Shown one piece after another: positions 32,521 to 41,700 of a stretch of 64,000 bases of DNA. Made by a program: the position numbers and the translations under genes. Within the stretch, counting starts at the first letter, position 1. Every line of letters starts with the position of its first letter. A model generated the notes under the pieces. That model searched no databases. It was not told the DNA's origin and was given only the letters and a program-made list of their open reading frames with translations. The stretch spans positions 1,786,001 to 1,850,000 of the forward strand of contig JADKHO010000001.1 of NCBI GenBank assembly GCA_016721765.1, read 5' to 3'. This DNA comes from Bacteroidota bacterium. Its GTDB lineage: Bacteria; Bacteroidota; Bacteroidia; UBA4408.

Positions 32521-34086
32521 TTAGTTGGAAGGCTCTTTCCTGTTAAACCAAAACAATGCGTTAAAAAAAGCATAAAAAGTAACACCTGCTTGCGATTCAA
32601 GTGTGTCATCGTTTAGCATCGAAAGTAAGGCAATGGCTAAAAAAATGTAGTAGAAATAATCTAAACTTTTGAGACCCCGCATTAACGGATAAAAGATGGA
32701 AATCAAAAACCAAATAAGTCCAATTGTGCCAAAGGTTACTGCAAATGTGAGGTATTGATTATGGGCTCTAAGTCTCCAGTTTAGTGCAATTGGCGATTGG
32801 GTTTCCTCGTATTTTTTTAAAAAAACCTGATTTACATCTCCGGTACCAACTCCAATTATTGGATGGTCTTTATAAATGCGTAATCCCGTTTTTAAATATT
32901 CATAACGCATCGTGACAGAGTGTCCTGTTGGATTTCCGGAATTGCGATAGGTATGCAGTTCCCAAAAAATTTGTTGCACACGCGCCTTTACACTCAAAAG
33001 GTTTTGGTAATTTACATTGGGAATCCCATTTTCTATCGACTTTATTTCAGCTTCAGTCAATGCATTCACACCTGCCGCGTCTTTCCTTAAATTTTTTGAA
33101 GTTAGAAAACGAAACACGGTTACACGTAAGGGTTGTTTTTTTAAATCTAAACCTGCAATATCCAAGCTGCTTCTTTTATTCCATACGCTGTCTAATTCTC
33201 TTGTGCAGAGATATAAAAACACATAATTCCCATTTTCCATGGCCTTGTCATCAAGTAGGTGCAAATATGGATTCCCAAGCGAAGTATGATTTTCAAGATG
33301 TGTTAAATCAATGGGTTTTGCCTGTGTAACCTCCATGTAGTTTTGAATCAAAAAAATACTTAATGCAATGCCGCTAACAAGGAGTAAGGCAGCATAAATG
33401 AACCGAATGAGATAATTTCCTTTTTGAAAAAGTTGATACGAAAAATAAAGAAATGTTAAACTAAAAAGCACTACAATTCCGGTAAACGATTCCAATATAA
33501 AAAGGAATATTACCAACCAAACCATTGCCAACACCTGAATACCTTTTACAAAAAATTTAGCTCCTTCATTTTTTATAAAATACAAGAGTGTAAACACCGA
33601 AAGGCATATTAAGAGTGCTAAACGAATGTGTGAAATAAGGATGGAGATGTCGCGAGTTTGGGTTACCGGACGATGAATAAATCCAAGCAAAACAGCACAG
33701 CTAACAAGTGTAGAAAGAATTACAGCTGCAACAAATATTTTTAATAAAGTAAATAATTGTGTTTGACTTAAGGGTTTACTGCTGCTAAAAATTAATGGAA
33801 ACAAAAGCAACGGAAGCTTGATTCGCAAATCGTTAAAGGCATACTGAAAATCGCTGGTATAGAAAAGTCCAAGAAGATGCAATACATAAACAGAGCTCCA
33901 GAGCAGTGCAATTTTATTGTCGAAAAAAAGTTGAAATTTTTGTTTAAAATCACCCCCAACAATCCAAGCTCCCACAATAAAAAAAAGAGAAAGACCAGTC
34001 AAAAATTTTGAAAGCGGTAAACCTACCGCCATCAAAATTAAACCAAAGTAATACAGCGAAAATGCATGCTTCTTTAAAAACTTCAT
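32521..34086 (-). CDS. O-antigen ligase-family membrane protein
   Basis: A 521-residue inner-membrane protein with about eleven or twelve helices. A cluster of short helices fills residues 8-260. A large periplasmic loop of about 150 residues (roughly 265-410) follows. Near the C-terminus is the Wzy_C-like region IYKDHPIIGVGTGDVNQVFL, then HNQYLTFAVTFGTIGLIWFL, with the conserved H-N and G-x-G motifs of WaaL/Wzy polymerases. It transfers or polymerises a glycan from undecaprenyl carrier in the periplasm. It lies 12 kb from the heptose cluster and is co-oriented with the S41 protease gene, so its glycan partner is unknown. Confidence 0.88.
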   Translation of the reverse strand: MKFLKKHAFSLYYFGLILMAVGLPLSKFLTGLSLFFIVGAWIVGGDFKQKFQLFFDNKIALLWSSVYVLHLLGLFYTSDFQYAFNDLRIKLPLLLFPLIFSSSKPLSQTQLFTLLKIFVAAVILSTLVSCAVLLGFIHRPVTQTRDISILISHIRLALLICLSVFTLLYFIKNEGAKFFVKGIQVLAMVWLVIFLFILESFTGIVVLFSLTFLYFSYQLFQKGNYLIRFIYAALLLVSGIALSIFLIQNYMEVTQAKPIDLTHLENHTSLGNPYLHLLDDKAMENGNYVFLYLCTRELDSVWNKRSSLDIAGLDLKKQPLRVTVFRFLTSKNLRKDAAGVNALTEAEIKSIENGIPNVNYQNLLSVKARVQQIFWELHTYRNSGNPTGHSVTMRYEYLKTGLRIYKDHPIIGVGTGDVNQVFLKKYEETQSPIALNWRLRAHNQYLTFAVTFGTIGLIWFLISIFYPLMRGLKSLDYFYYIFLAIALLSMLNDDTLESQAGVTFYAFFNALFWFNRKEPSN

Positions 34087-34141
34087 ACCTTATGAAATCA
34101 ATCTTATTGCTTTTAAATAAGAAGTAGCTTGCACGGACGAA

Positions 34142-35839
34142 TTATTTTTTTTCCTTGGTGATTTCAGGGTCTTTGTATTTCCCGGCTAATACCGAAACAT
34201 AAAGCGTTTGGTCTTTTATTACCTCAATAGCTTTTTTTACTTCCTCATCATTTGCCAAACTCGCTTCTATTTTTCCTTTTTGAAAATAGTACCTTGAAAC
34301 AATTTCATTTTCGATTAGCTCTTTTATCTCCGCTTTAAAATTCATTAAATCTTCGGTTTTGTGGTGCATCATTTTTGCTTTTAATGCATCAAATTCTTTT
34401 TCCGCAACATCAAAATACTTCTCTTCCGTTGCAGTTTCTTTCAACTCTTTTATAAGCTTTTCGCTGCGGGTAGTGTAATCGTAATCTTTATCAGAAATAA
34501 AGGCCATAAATTCTTCATATTCCGCTTCAGTTAATCTAAAAACCTTAGCAGGGGCAATGCTTGCATGCTCTCTTCGATACTTGGTGGCATAATCAAAAAT
34601 GAGCGCTTTATTCTCTAAGCTGATGGCAATTTTACTGTAGTTTTTTGGAGTAATCGCGATGTCAGGCTTAATTCCTCCTCCGTCATATACGGGTCTGCCA
34701 CCTTTGGTTTTGAAAAGTGTAATGAGCGAATCAGGAACTTTTCCAACACTTCCATCTTCGTTGCGATTGGAATAATCCAATGCCTGAATACAGCGTCCGC
34801 TAGGGATGTAATATTTTGCTGTAGTAACTTTTAAGGCGGCATTATAACTTAGTGTATGCGTGGCCTGCACCAATCCTTTTCCAAAAGTGCGTTGTCCAAC
34901 AATTACCGCTCTGTCTAAATCCTGCAATGCACCCGAAACAATTTCGGAGGCGGACGCCGAGCCACTATTTACCAAAAGTGTGATCGGCAAATTTACATCC
35001 ACAGGATTATTTACAGCTTTATACAATTTGTTCCACTCTTGTACTTTTCCTTTTGTGCTTACAATATCTTGCCCTTTATCCACAAATAAATTCGAAATAT
35101 TTATGGCTTCATTAAGCAAACCACCCGGGTTCCCGCGCAAATCGAAAATAATTCCTTTTAAGCTCGGATTTTTATCTTTCAATTCTGTAAATGCTTTTTT
35201 CACTTCAGCCGATGCATCATCTGTAAAGCTGGTGAGGCGCATGTATCCTACATTATCGTCTACCATTCCAAAGTACGGTACACTTTTTACTTTAATTTCT
35301 TCGCGGGTGAGTACTTTTTCAATAGGAGCTTTTTCACCATCGCGCTGTATCAAAAGTTTAACGCTTGTATTGGGCTGCCCTTTCAATACTTTGCTGATGT
35401 CATCTTGGTTTTTTCCTTTGATGGATTTTCCGTCAATTTCTAAAATTATGTCACCTGCACGCAAATCAGCTTTATAAGCAGGGTAGCCTTCATATGGCTC
35501 AGAAATTACAATTTGATCTTTTCGCTTTCTAATCAAAGACCCAATCCCACCGTACTGTCCGGTGGTCATAAAACGATAATCTTCAATTTCCGATTCAGGA
35601 ATGTAATTGGTATACGGATCCAATGATTCCAACATCGCATCCATCCCTTTTTTCATTAAATCACCGGGCTTGGTTTCATCCACGTAATACATATTTACTT
35701 CACGGAAAAGTGTAGCAAAAATGTCCAGGTTTTTAGATACTTCAAAGTAATTGTCTACAAAACTGAAGGAGCCAAATATGCTTGCTGCAAAGAGAAGAAC
35801 AAAGAAATAATTTCTGATTTTTTTTAACACAGGTTTCAT
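34142..35839 (-). CDS. S41 family C-terminal processing peptidase
   Basis: A 565-residue serine protease of the CtpA/Prc family. A signal or membrane anchor covers residues 9-28. A PDZ domain lies at about 90-175 with GYPAYKADLRAGDIILEIDG. The peptidase core has the FDLRGNPGGLLNEAINI block, the nucleophile in NSGSASASEIVSG (S296) and the general-base lysine in QRTFGKGLVQ (K321), 25 residues apart as in Prc. A long C-terminal helical domain with many Lys/Glu residues follows. It degrades or processes periplasmic proteins. The genes upstream are yidD and rnpA, on the same strand. Confidence 0.94.
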   Translation of the reverse strand: MKPVLKKIRNYFFVLLFAASIFGSFSFVDNYFEVSKNLDIFATLFREVNMYYVDETKPGDLMKKGMDAMLESLDPYTNYIPESEIEDYRFMTTGQYGGIGSLIRKRKDQIVISEPYEGYPAYKADLRAGDIILEIDGKSIKGKNQDDISKVLKGQPNTSVKLLIQRDGEKAPIEKVLTREEIKVKSVPYFGMVDDNVGYMRLTSFTDDASAEVKKAFTELKDKNPSLKGIIFDLRGNPGGLLNEAINISNLFVDKGQDIVSTKGKVQEWNKLYKAVNNPVDVNLPITLLVNSGSASASEIVSGALQDLDRAVIVGQRTFGKGLVQATHTLSYNAALKVTTAKYYIPSGRCIQALDYSNRNEDGSVGKVPDSLITLFKTKGGRPVYDGGGIKPDIAITPKNYSKIAISLENKALIFDYATKYRREHASIAPAKVFRLTEAEYEEFMAFISDKDYDYTTRSEKLIKELKETATEEKYFDVAEKEFDALKAKMMHHKTEDLMNFKAEIKELIENEIVSRYYFQKGKIEASLANDEEVKKAIEVIKDQTLYVSVLAGKYKDPEITKEKK

Positions 35840-35892
35840 TTAATTAGGATTTTAATTATTGATTTGATGAATAGATAAAAATTGGTTACTCA

Positions 35893-36114
35893 CTATGGAA
35901 CCGGGTCATGTCCATGGCCACCCCAAGGGTTGCAGGAGAGAACTCGTTTTAAAGTTAAGTAACCACCTTTCATAATTCCATATTTTAAGATTGCTTCTTT
36001 TCCATATTCCGAGCAGGTTGGTGAGTACCTGCATGCATTGGGCAAAAGCGGCGATATGGCATATTGATAAATTGAAATTAGAAAAATAAAAGGGGCACTA
36101 AGTATTTTTTTCAA
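35893..36114 (-). CDS. yidD: Membrane protein insertion efficiency factor YidD
   Basis: A 73-residue peripheral membrane protein that helps YidC insert proteins. The sequence has the family hallmarks: an N-terminal amphipathic helix, YQYAISPLLPNACRYSPTCS with the two cysteines, then EAILKYGIMKGGYLTLKRVL and SCNPWGGHGHDPVP at the end. It overlaps the end of rnpA by 17 bases, a standard coupling. YidC is not in the window. Confidence 0.95.
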   Translation of the reverse strand: MKKILSAPFIFLISIYQYAISPLLPNACRYSPTCSEYGKEAILKYGIMKGGYLTLKRVLSCNPWGGHGHDPVP

Positions 36115-36487
36115 GCTCTGCCTGTAATCGTTGTAAAGTTACTATAATTTTGTTTTCTATTTCGGCGTAAGCCAATTCTTGTTTTTCCAAATAAGTCAAG
36201 GAAAACACAATTTTTTTGTTTTTTGAATTTAAATACGTGTAGGTGTCAAATTTATTTTTTCGATAGGCTTCACGTATCATACGTTTTATGCGATTCCTGT
36301 CTACAGCTCGTTTAAAATTACGTTTCGAAACTGAAATCAAAACTTGTGCTGGGAATTTTTCCAAGCCTTCAAAGTGCATCCAGGTAAGCCGGAAGCATTT
36401 ACTGTTAAAAGATTTTCCGCTTTCATACAAGCTGGCTATTAACTTCCTACTACTAAGCCTTTCTTCCTTTTTAAATGTTAATTTCAA
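36098..36487 (-). CDS. rnpA: Ribonuclease P protein component
   Basis: A 129-residue basic protein that binds RNase P RNA. It begins KLTFKKEERLSSRKLIASLY, the usual N-terminus. The central RNR motif is SKRNFKRAVDRNRIKRMIRE, with the arginines that contact the RNA, followed by the C-terminal strand IVFSLTYLEKQELAYAEIEN. The typical bacterial neighbour rpmH is absent from the upstream side, which instead holds a divergent M20 peptidase gene 177 bases away. Downstream yidD overlaps it. Confidence 0.94.
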   Translation of the reverse strand: MKLTFKKEERLSSRKLIASLYESGKSFNSKCFRLTWMHFEGLEKFPAQVLISVSKRNFKRAVDRNRIKRMIREAYRKNKFDTYTYLNSKNKKIVFSLTYLEKQELAYAEIENKIIVTLQRLQAELEKNT

Positions 36488-36664
36488 CTTCCTAATTCAA
36501 GTATTTTGTTCAAAGCTACTAAAACAAAAAATTCATTGGTATATGCTTTTGTTAAATAATGTGAGAAGTAATTTCAATCGTTTCAAAAAGATTAAAACAA
36601 ATACCACACAAATCGCTTTTATTCCTCAAGCAAAATTGTAAATTCGCTCGCAAAAATCAATACA

Positions 36665-38038
36665 ATGGAACAAATAAAAACCTATATCAATTCAAATAAA
36701 GACCGATTTTTAAGCGAATTATTTGACCTCTTGCGCATCCCCTCAATTAGCGCCGATCCCAAGTATAAAGCGGATGTTATAAAAACGGCTGAATCGGTAA
36801 AACAAAGTTTGATTGCTGCGGGTGCCGAAAATGTGGAGGTATGTTCAACTGCCGGTAATCCTATTGTGTATGGCGAAAAAATCATTGACCCCAAATTACC
36901 TACTGTATTAGTTTACGGACATTATGATGTGCAACCTCCCGATCCATTGGAATTATGGACTTCACCACCCTTTGAGCCGGTAATAAAGGATGAAAAAATT
37001 TATGCACGAGGTGCTTGCGATGATAAGGGACAAATGTTCATGCACGTGAAAGCATTTGAACTCATGATGAAAACCAATACCCTTGCCTGCAATGTAAAGT
37101 TTATGATTGAAGGGGAGGAGGAAGTGGGCTCAACTAATTTGGGTCCGTTTTTAACTGCAAATAAAGCTAAGCTTAAAGCAGATGTGGTTTTAGTTTCAGA
37201 TACCGGAATATTGGCTAATGATACACCTAGCATTTGTGTAGGCTTGCGCGGATTAAGTTACAATGAAGTAGAAGTTACCGGCCCCGGTCGTGATTTACAT
37301 TCGGGCCTCTACGGTGGAGCAGTAGCTAATCCTATTAATATTTTATGCGATATGATTTCATCATTGATTGATGCAAATGGACACATTACTATTCCCGGTT
37401 TTTATGATGATGTAGAAGAATTAAGTACAGAGGAAAGAGCAGAGATGGCAAAGGCTCCCTTTGATGTGGAAGTGTTTAAGAAATCGATTAACCTTTACGA
37501 TATAAAAGGGGAAAAGGGATATACCACTCCGGAGCGTACCTCCATTCGACCAACCTTGGATGTTAATGGAATTTGGGGTGGATACATTGGTGAAGGAGCC
37601 AAAACAGTAATTGCTTCAAAAGCCTTTGCTAAAATTTCGATGCGTTTAGTACCGCATCAAAGCAATGAAAAAATTACTGCCTTATTTGAGAAACATTTCA
37701 AAGCCATTGCCCCGCCAAGTGTTACCGTGCGTGTAATTCCACATCATGGTGGCGAGCCGGTTGTTACGCCTACCAATAGCGTTGCCTATGCTGCGGCAAG
37801 CAAGGCAATGGAACAAACTTTTGGTAAAAAACCTATCCCTGTTCGCAGTGGTGGAAGTATTCCGATTGTAGCGCTTTTTGAAAATATTTTAGGTTTAAAA
37901 ACGGTATTGTTCGGCTTTGGTTTGGATAGTGATGCCATACATTCGCCCAATGAACATTATGGTTTATTCAACTATTACAAAGGCATCGAAACAATTCCTT
38001 TGTTTTATAAATATTTTGCTGAGTTGAGTAAAAAATAG
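36665..38038 (+). CDS. M20 family dipeptidase/metallopeptidase
   Basis: A 457-residue cytosolic zinc peptidase. Metal ligands are in LVYGHYDVQPPDPLELW (His, Asp), IYARGACDDKGQMFMH (bridging Asp), IEGEEEVGSTN (catalytic Glu and ligand) and the final DSDAIHSPNEHYGLFN (His). The inserted lid/dimerisation domain is at about 180-330 with GLRGLSYNEVEVTG and DLHSGLYGGA. This is the CNDP/PepV-like dipeptidase arrangement. It stands alone, divergent from rnpA. It probably recycles dipeptides. Confidence 0.94.
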   Translation: MEQIKTYINSNKDRFLSELFDLLRIPSISADPKYKADVIKTAESVKQSLIAAGAENVEVCSTAGNPIVYGEKIIDPKLPTVLVYGHYDVQPPDPLELWTSPPFEPVIKDEKIYARGACDDKGQMFMHVKAFELMMKTNTLACNVKFMIEGEEEVGSTNLGPFLTANKAKLKADVVLVSDTGILANDTPSICVGLRGLSYNEVEVTGPGRDLHSGLYGGAVANPINILCDMISSLIDANGHITIPGFYDDVEELSTEERAEMAKAPFDVEVFKKSINLYDIKGEKGYTTPERTSIRPTLDVNGIWGGYIGEGAKTVIASKAFAKISMRLVPHQSNEKITALFEKHFKAIAPPSVTVRVIPHHGGEPVVTPTNSVAYAAASKAMEQTFGKKPIPVRSGGSIPIVALFENILGLKTVLFGFGLDSDAIHSPNEHYGLFNYYKGIETIPLFYKYFAELSKK

Positions 38039-38052
38039 CTTCAACGCTTCAC

Positions 38053-38562
38053 TCACTTTATTTTTAGCTGGGTGTCTTTTAATCCTTTTTGTTCCAAGTA
38101 GTCGAGCAAAGCAAGTGCTTCCTCGCCACCACGCTTGGCGTGATGCAATAAGGTAAAGCCATGGGCTCCTTTGGCAAACACTAGTTTTGGATAGGCTTCC
38201 AATACAGGTTTTACCAATTCGGTTTTACCGAGCATGGTGAGCACAAATAAGTTTACACGTGCACCTTGTTCAATTAAATAGTTGGCAATGTCCTTATCGC
38301 CCACATGACCGGCACCTTCAATAGCTTCTTCAAAATCACCTTTTCCCCAATCGTAACGACTGTAAATAAGATTGGGATTGTCAAGTAAAAGTTCTTTTAC
38401 ACGTGGCAAATTGTTGTGACCGGCTCCCACAAATTCTTTAACCAAGTCCGCCTTTAATTGAGGAGGCGGTTCCATCTTGTTTTGCGCAAAGAGCAAGTTA
38501 GGCAAGAGTGTTATTCCTGTGGCAGTATAGATGCCCGATTGAAGAAATTCTTTTCTATTCAT
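38053..38562 (-). CDS. Ankyrin-repeat protein, exported
   Basis: A 169-residue protein from the ATG at 38562, which puts a signal-like segment at the N-terminus (MNRKEFLQSGIYTATGITLL, then LLFAQNKM); a longer open frame begins at 38679 with unrelated sequence. Three ankyrin-like units follow: HNNLPRVKELLLDNPNLIYS, EEAIEGAGHVGDKDIANYLI and GFTLLHHAKRGGEEALALLD. The helix-turn-helix pattern is clear, though the repeats are degenerate. Similar proteins occur singly in Bacteroidota as presumed binding proteins. It lies 14 bases from the convergent M20 stop. Confidence 0.85.
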   Translation of the reverse strand: MNRKEFLQSGIYTATGITLLPNLLFAQNKMEPPPQLKADLVKEFVGAGHNNLPRVKELLLDNPNLIYSRYDWGKGDFEEAIEGAGHVGDKDIANYLIEQGARVNLFVLTMLGKTELVKPVLEAYPKLVFAKGAHGFTLLHHAKRGGEEALALLDYLEQKGLKDTQLKIK

Positions 38563-38730
38563 TAGGGAAGTGGAAAAATTAAAAATTGCAATTCTATTTT
38601 TTAAACAAAAGCACTTATGTATTTCGCTTTTATCAAAGCTATCCTCAAAGTTAAAACAACAAAGTGCAACATAATTCAACTGCCATTCGAAAGCGCATTA
38701 ATGCCAATGAATAACGCATAGCCCCAAATG

Positions 38731-38764
38731 AAAAACGCCCCATTGATCAATATCAATGAGGCGC
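38731..38764 (-). terminator. Intrinsic terminator of the 1353-residue T9SS gene
   Basis: CGCCCCATTGAT (38736-38747) and ATCAATGAGGCG (38752-38763) pair with one wobble around a four-base loop. The A-run before it becomes a T-run on the reverse strand. Confidence 0.85.
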
Positions 38765-38790
38765 TTCCAACGGTTAAAAAACAAAAATTT

Positions 38791-41700
38791 CTATTTGGTC
38801 ACAACTAATTTTTTGACAACAAGTCCTCTTGTCCCTTTTACTTTTACATAATAAATTCCTGCTGAAAGTTGCGATGTATGGACTTGTATTTTAGTTTCAT
38901 TTATAATTTTTCTTTCTAAAACTTCTTGCCCAAAAGCGTTGTAAATGCTGATGCTTGATACAATGCCTGCAGCGTTTGAAAAATCAATTTGTACAACATC
39001 TTTTGCAGGATTAGGGGAGAGGATAATTGCATTTTCATCCAACGAAATGTTATTTATAGCAGTTACATCTTGACCCACCACCACACTGTCGCTAATACTG
39101 TTTAAAGGTCGAATATTTCCATCTACATCAATCAGCAAGAAATTGCTAAAGCTCAAATGCAGCGTTTTAAAAATAGAATCCCTTCCGGATAAATCATCTT
39201 TCATGTCTACACTCAATACCCCGATAGTTCCATATCCCTGGCGGTTTAAATGGTCAATGCCGCTAAGGGCGATATCAATTTTTCCGCTCGTGTAATTATC
39301 TTTTTGCAAGCTAATCATGTCTACATTTTTGGTCCCGAACCAACTGCTGTTAAAGCGCGCAAAAACAGATGCTGAATCCACCACAGTGTTTTCATAATTA
39401 ATACTAAATGCAATTCCATAAACGCTATCGGCCGGAACTGCTGCTGTTCCTAAGCCTATTGCAAAAGTGAGGCTGTCTCCTACTTGCGCTGTATCTATAC
39501 TAAATTGCAAATACAAGGTAGGAGCATTGGGTGTCATAACATGCGGTTGCAGCTTCGGGTGGGTGAGTCCATAATTTAAAAGTATGGCAAGTGTGTCGCT
39601 GCTGTTGATGATTCCATCTCCATTGCAATCCACATGTTTATTATTTACTCCAATTGTATCCAACCAATCAGTGGCAGGTTGAGCTACCCAGGCAAGACTA
39701 GCGTTTGTGCGGAGCGGACCTGTTTCCCCATAGGATAAGCCAATGTTAAGCAAATCAAAATTATTAGCCGTGAAATCGGAATTGGCATCTCCCGGCCACA
39801 CATCATTAGAGCAGGCTGCAGGTATAATAAAATCAAATGTTCCAACACAGGAATGTTGATCGGTGCAAATAAAATGTCCCTGATCACCTTCGCACAAAGC
39901 GGTTAAATTAGGGGGAGGCTGTGTTGCGGAAGTAATCAGATAAGGCGCTGTAGCTCCAGTGGCAATCAAAGCAACTGTACCGTCGCACATGCCGCAAGTT
40001 GCATTGTTAACTACACCCGATAAAATTATGGGTGAACCTGAACCAACGGTAGTCATAGCGGTATCAATGCATCCATCAATATCTTTAGCAGTAAAAACAT
40101 ATACCCCTGAATTTAAAAAGTTGCGACAAAATGTGAGTTCATCGTTCCAAAAATAAGTGTCCGGAAAATTGCCCACGAAACTTGGACATATCTGATTTAA
40201 ATTGTCACAATCGGGAATATAGGAAGGCAAGCTCACTCTAAAGCCGGATTGATTTAAATTAAGTTGAGCAGTTTGTGTAACGACAGTATCCATACTGGTG
40301 GTGATGATGCAACGATATTTTGTATGGTTATCAGTCAACTTTAAGTTGAATAAATAAAGTGCATTTAAATTGGAATTCGCAATGCCCTGCCAACTGTGCT
40401 GTGCGGAACTGTCTTGCCATAAATAAGTGCGGTTGCCAGAGCCATTTATCAAAAACTGAAAAGAAGCAGTACCGCCTATACAAAAGTCATCGTCTTGTGG
40501 TTGTGAAAGGATAGTAGTTGGGATTGGATCAATTTCCAATAGACGAGAAACAGGATATTGATAACTGCCACTCAGGTGGTAATTATTTTGAAGGACATGA
40601 GTGTAAGGATCAAATTCAAAAATAGTCCCATAATGATAATTGCCCCCCGAATAAGTATAGCCCATCAAATGGCCATTTGAAACTTGAAGCAAGGAGCCGG
40701 TCGGATGGGCGCAAAAATTCAGACTGTCAAAATTGGCAACTATATTCACTGCATGACTGGTAGTGTCAATTTCGTAAATAGTGCCGTAATTGCTGTTGCC
40801 ACCGAAGGTTGTGATGCCATAAATTTTTCCATTCACTGCTTCAGTTAGTTCACCGTTACGACTTCCTTTATTATCGGCAATATCAAAATCGTAGAATTTT
40901 TGGAACGAATTGTTTTTTAAATCAAATTCGAATAATGTGCCTTTGTTTTGTGTTCCGCCAATCGACATGGAGCCATATAATTTGTCGTTCGATGCTTTTA
41001 TCACGCCACATAGCGGGAGTCCACCATCCGCTGCAATGAAGTTATATAGGATGGTATACATTTTTGTATCACTATCAAATTCGAATATTCCGCCTAACCC
41101 ATTTGCAGCCCCTTGCGCAGTGATGCCGTAAATTTTACCGGAGTCGGCAACACACAATGTTCCTTGTCCACCCAAGCCGGATGCAACAGTAAAAGGATAA
41201 ATTACTCTAAAAATATTACTGTCAACTAGGTATTCAAATATGCCGGTTCCATTTGTGCCATATAATTTCTTTCCATCTTTTGATCTGGCCATTGTTCCAT
41301 TAACATCGCTTCCAACTTGCGGAATCATGTCAGTATATTCACGGGTAAGTGGCTTAAAGCGATACAGGCTTTTTATTCCAAGTGCGGTGGTTCCGTACAA
41401 GTAAGAATCATAAGCCTGAACCAATCCGGTATTTGGATTTATGCCTTGTACATTATTAGCCGGATTAAAATCGTGCACACGATTTACTTTCCCATTGAGC
41501 AAATCTAATTCAAATATGACCCCACTTATGCCGTTAAATGGATTGCCTCCATTCGTTCCGTAAAGTACATGAGGAGTGGTGCCGCTAGCTGTAAAATTTA
41601 CATTTTTATTATTCCCGCCATCGACGCTATTAGCACCGGCATAAAAAGCATAAAATCCTCCAACGTGTAAATTTTGGATGGAAGTATTGTCAACGCAAAT

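Noticed and set aside
39684..39887. Short open frames antisense to or overlapping the giant T9SS genes
   Set aside because: They lie in alternative frames of well-supported genes and show no recognisable motifs.
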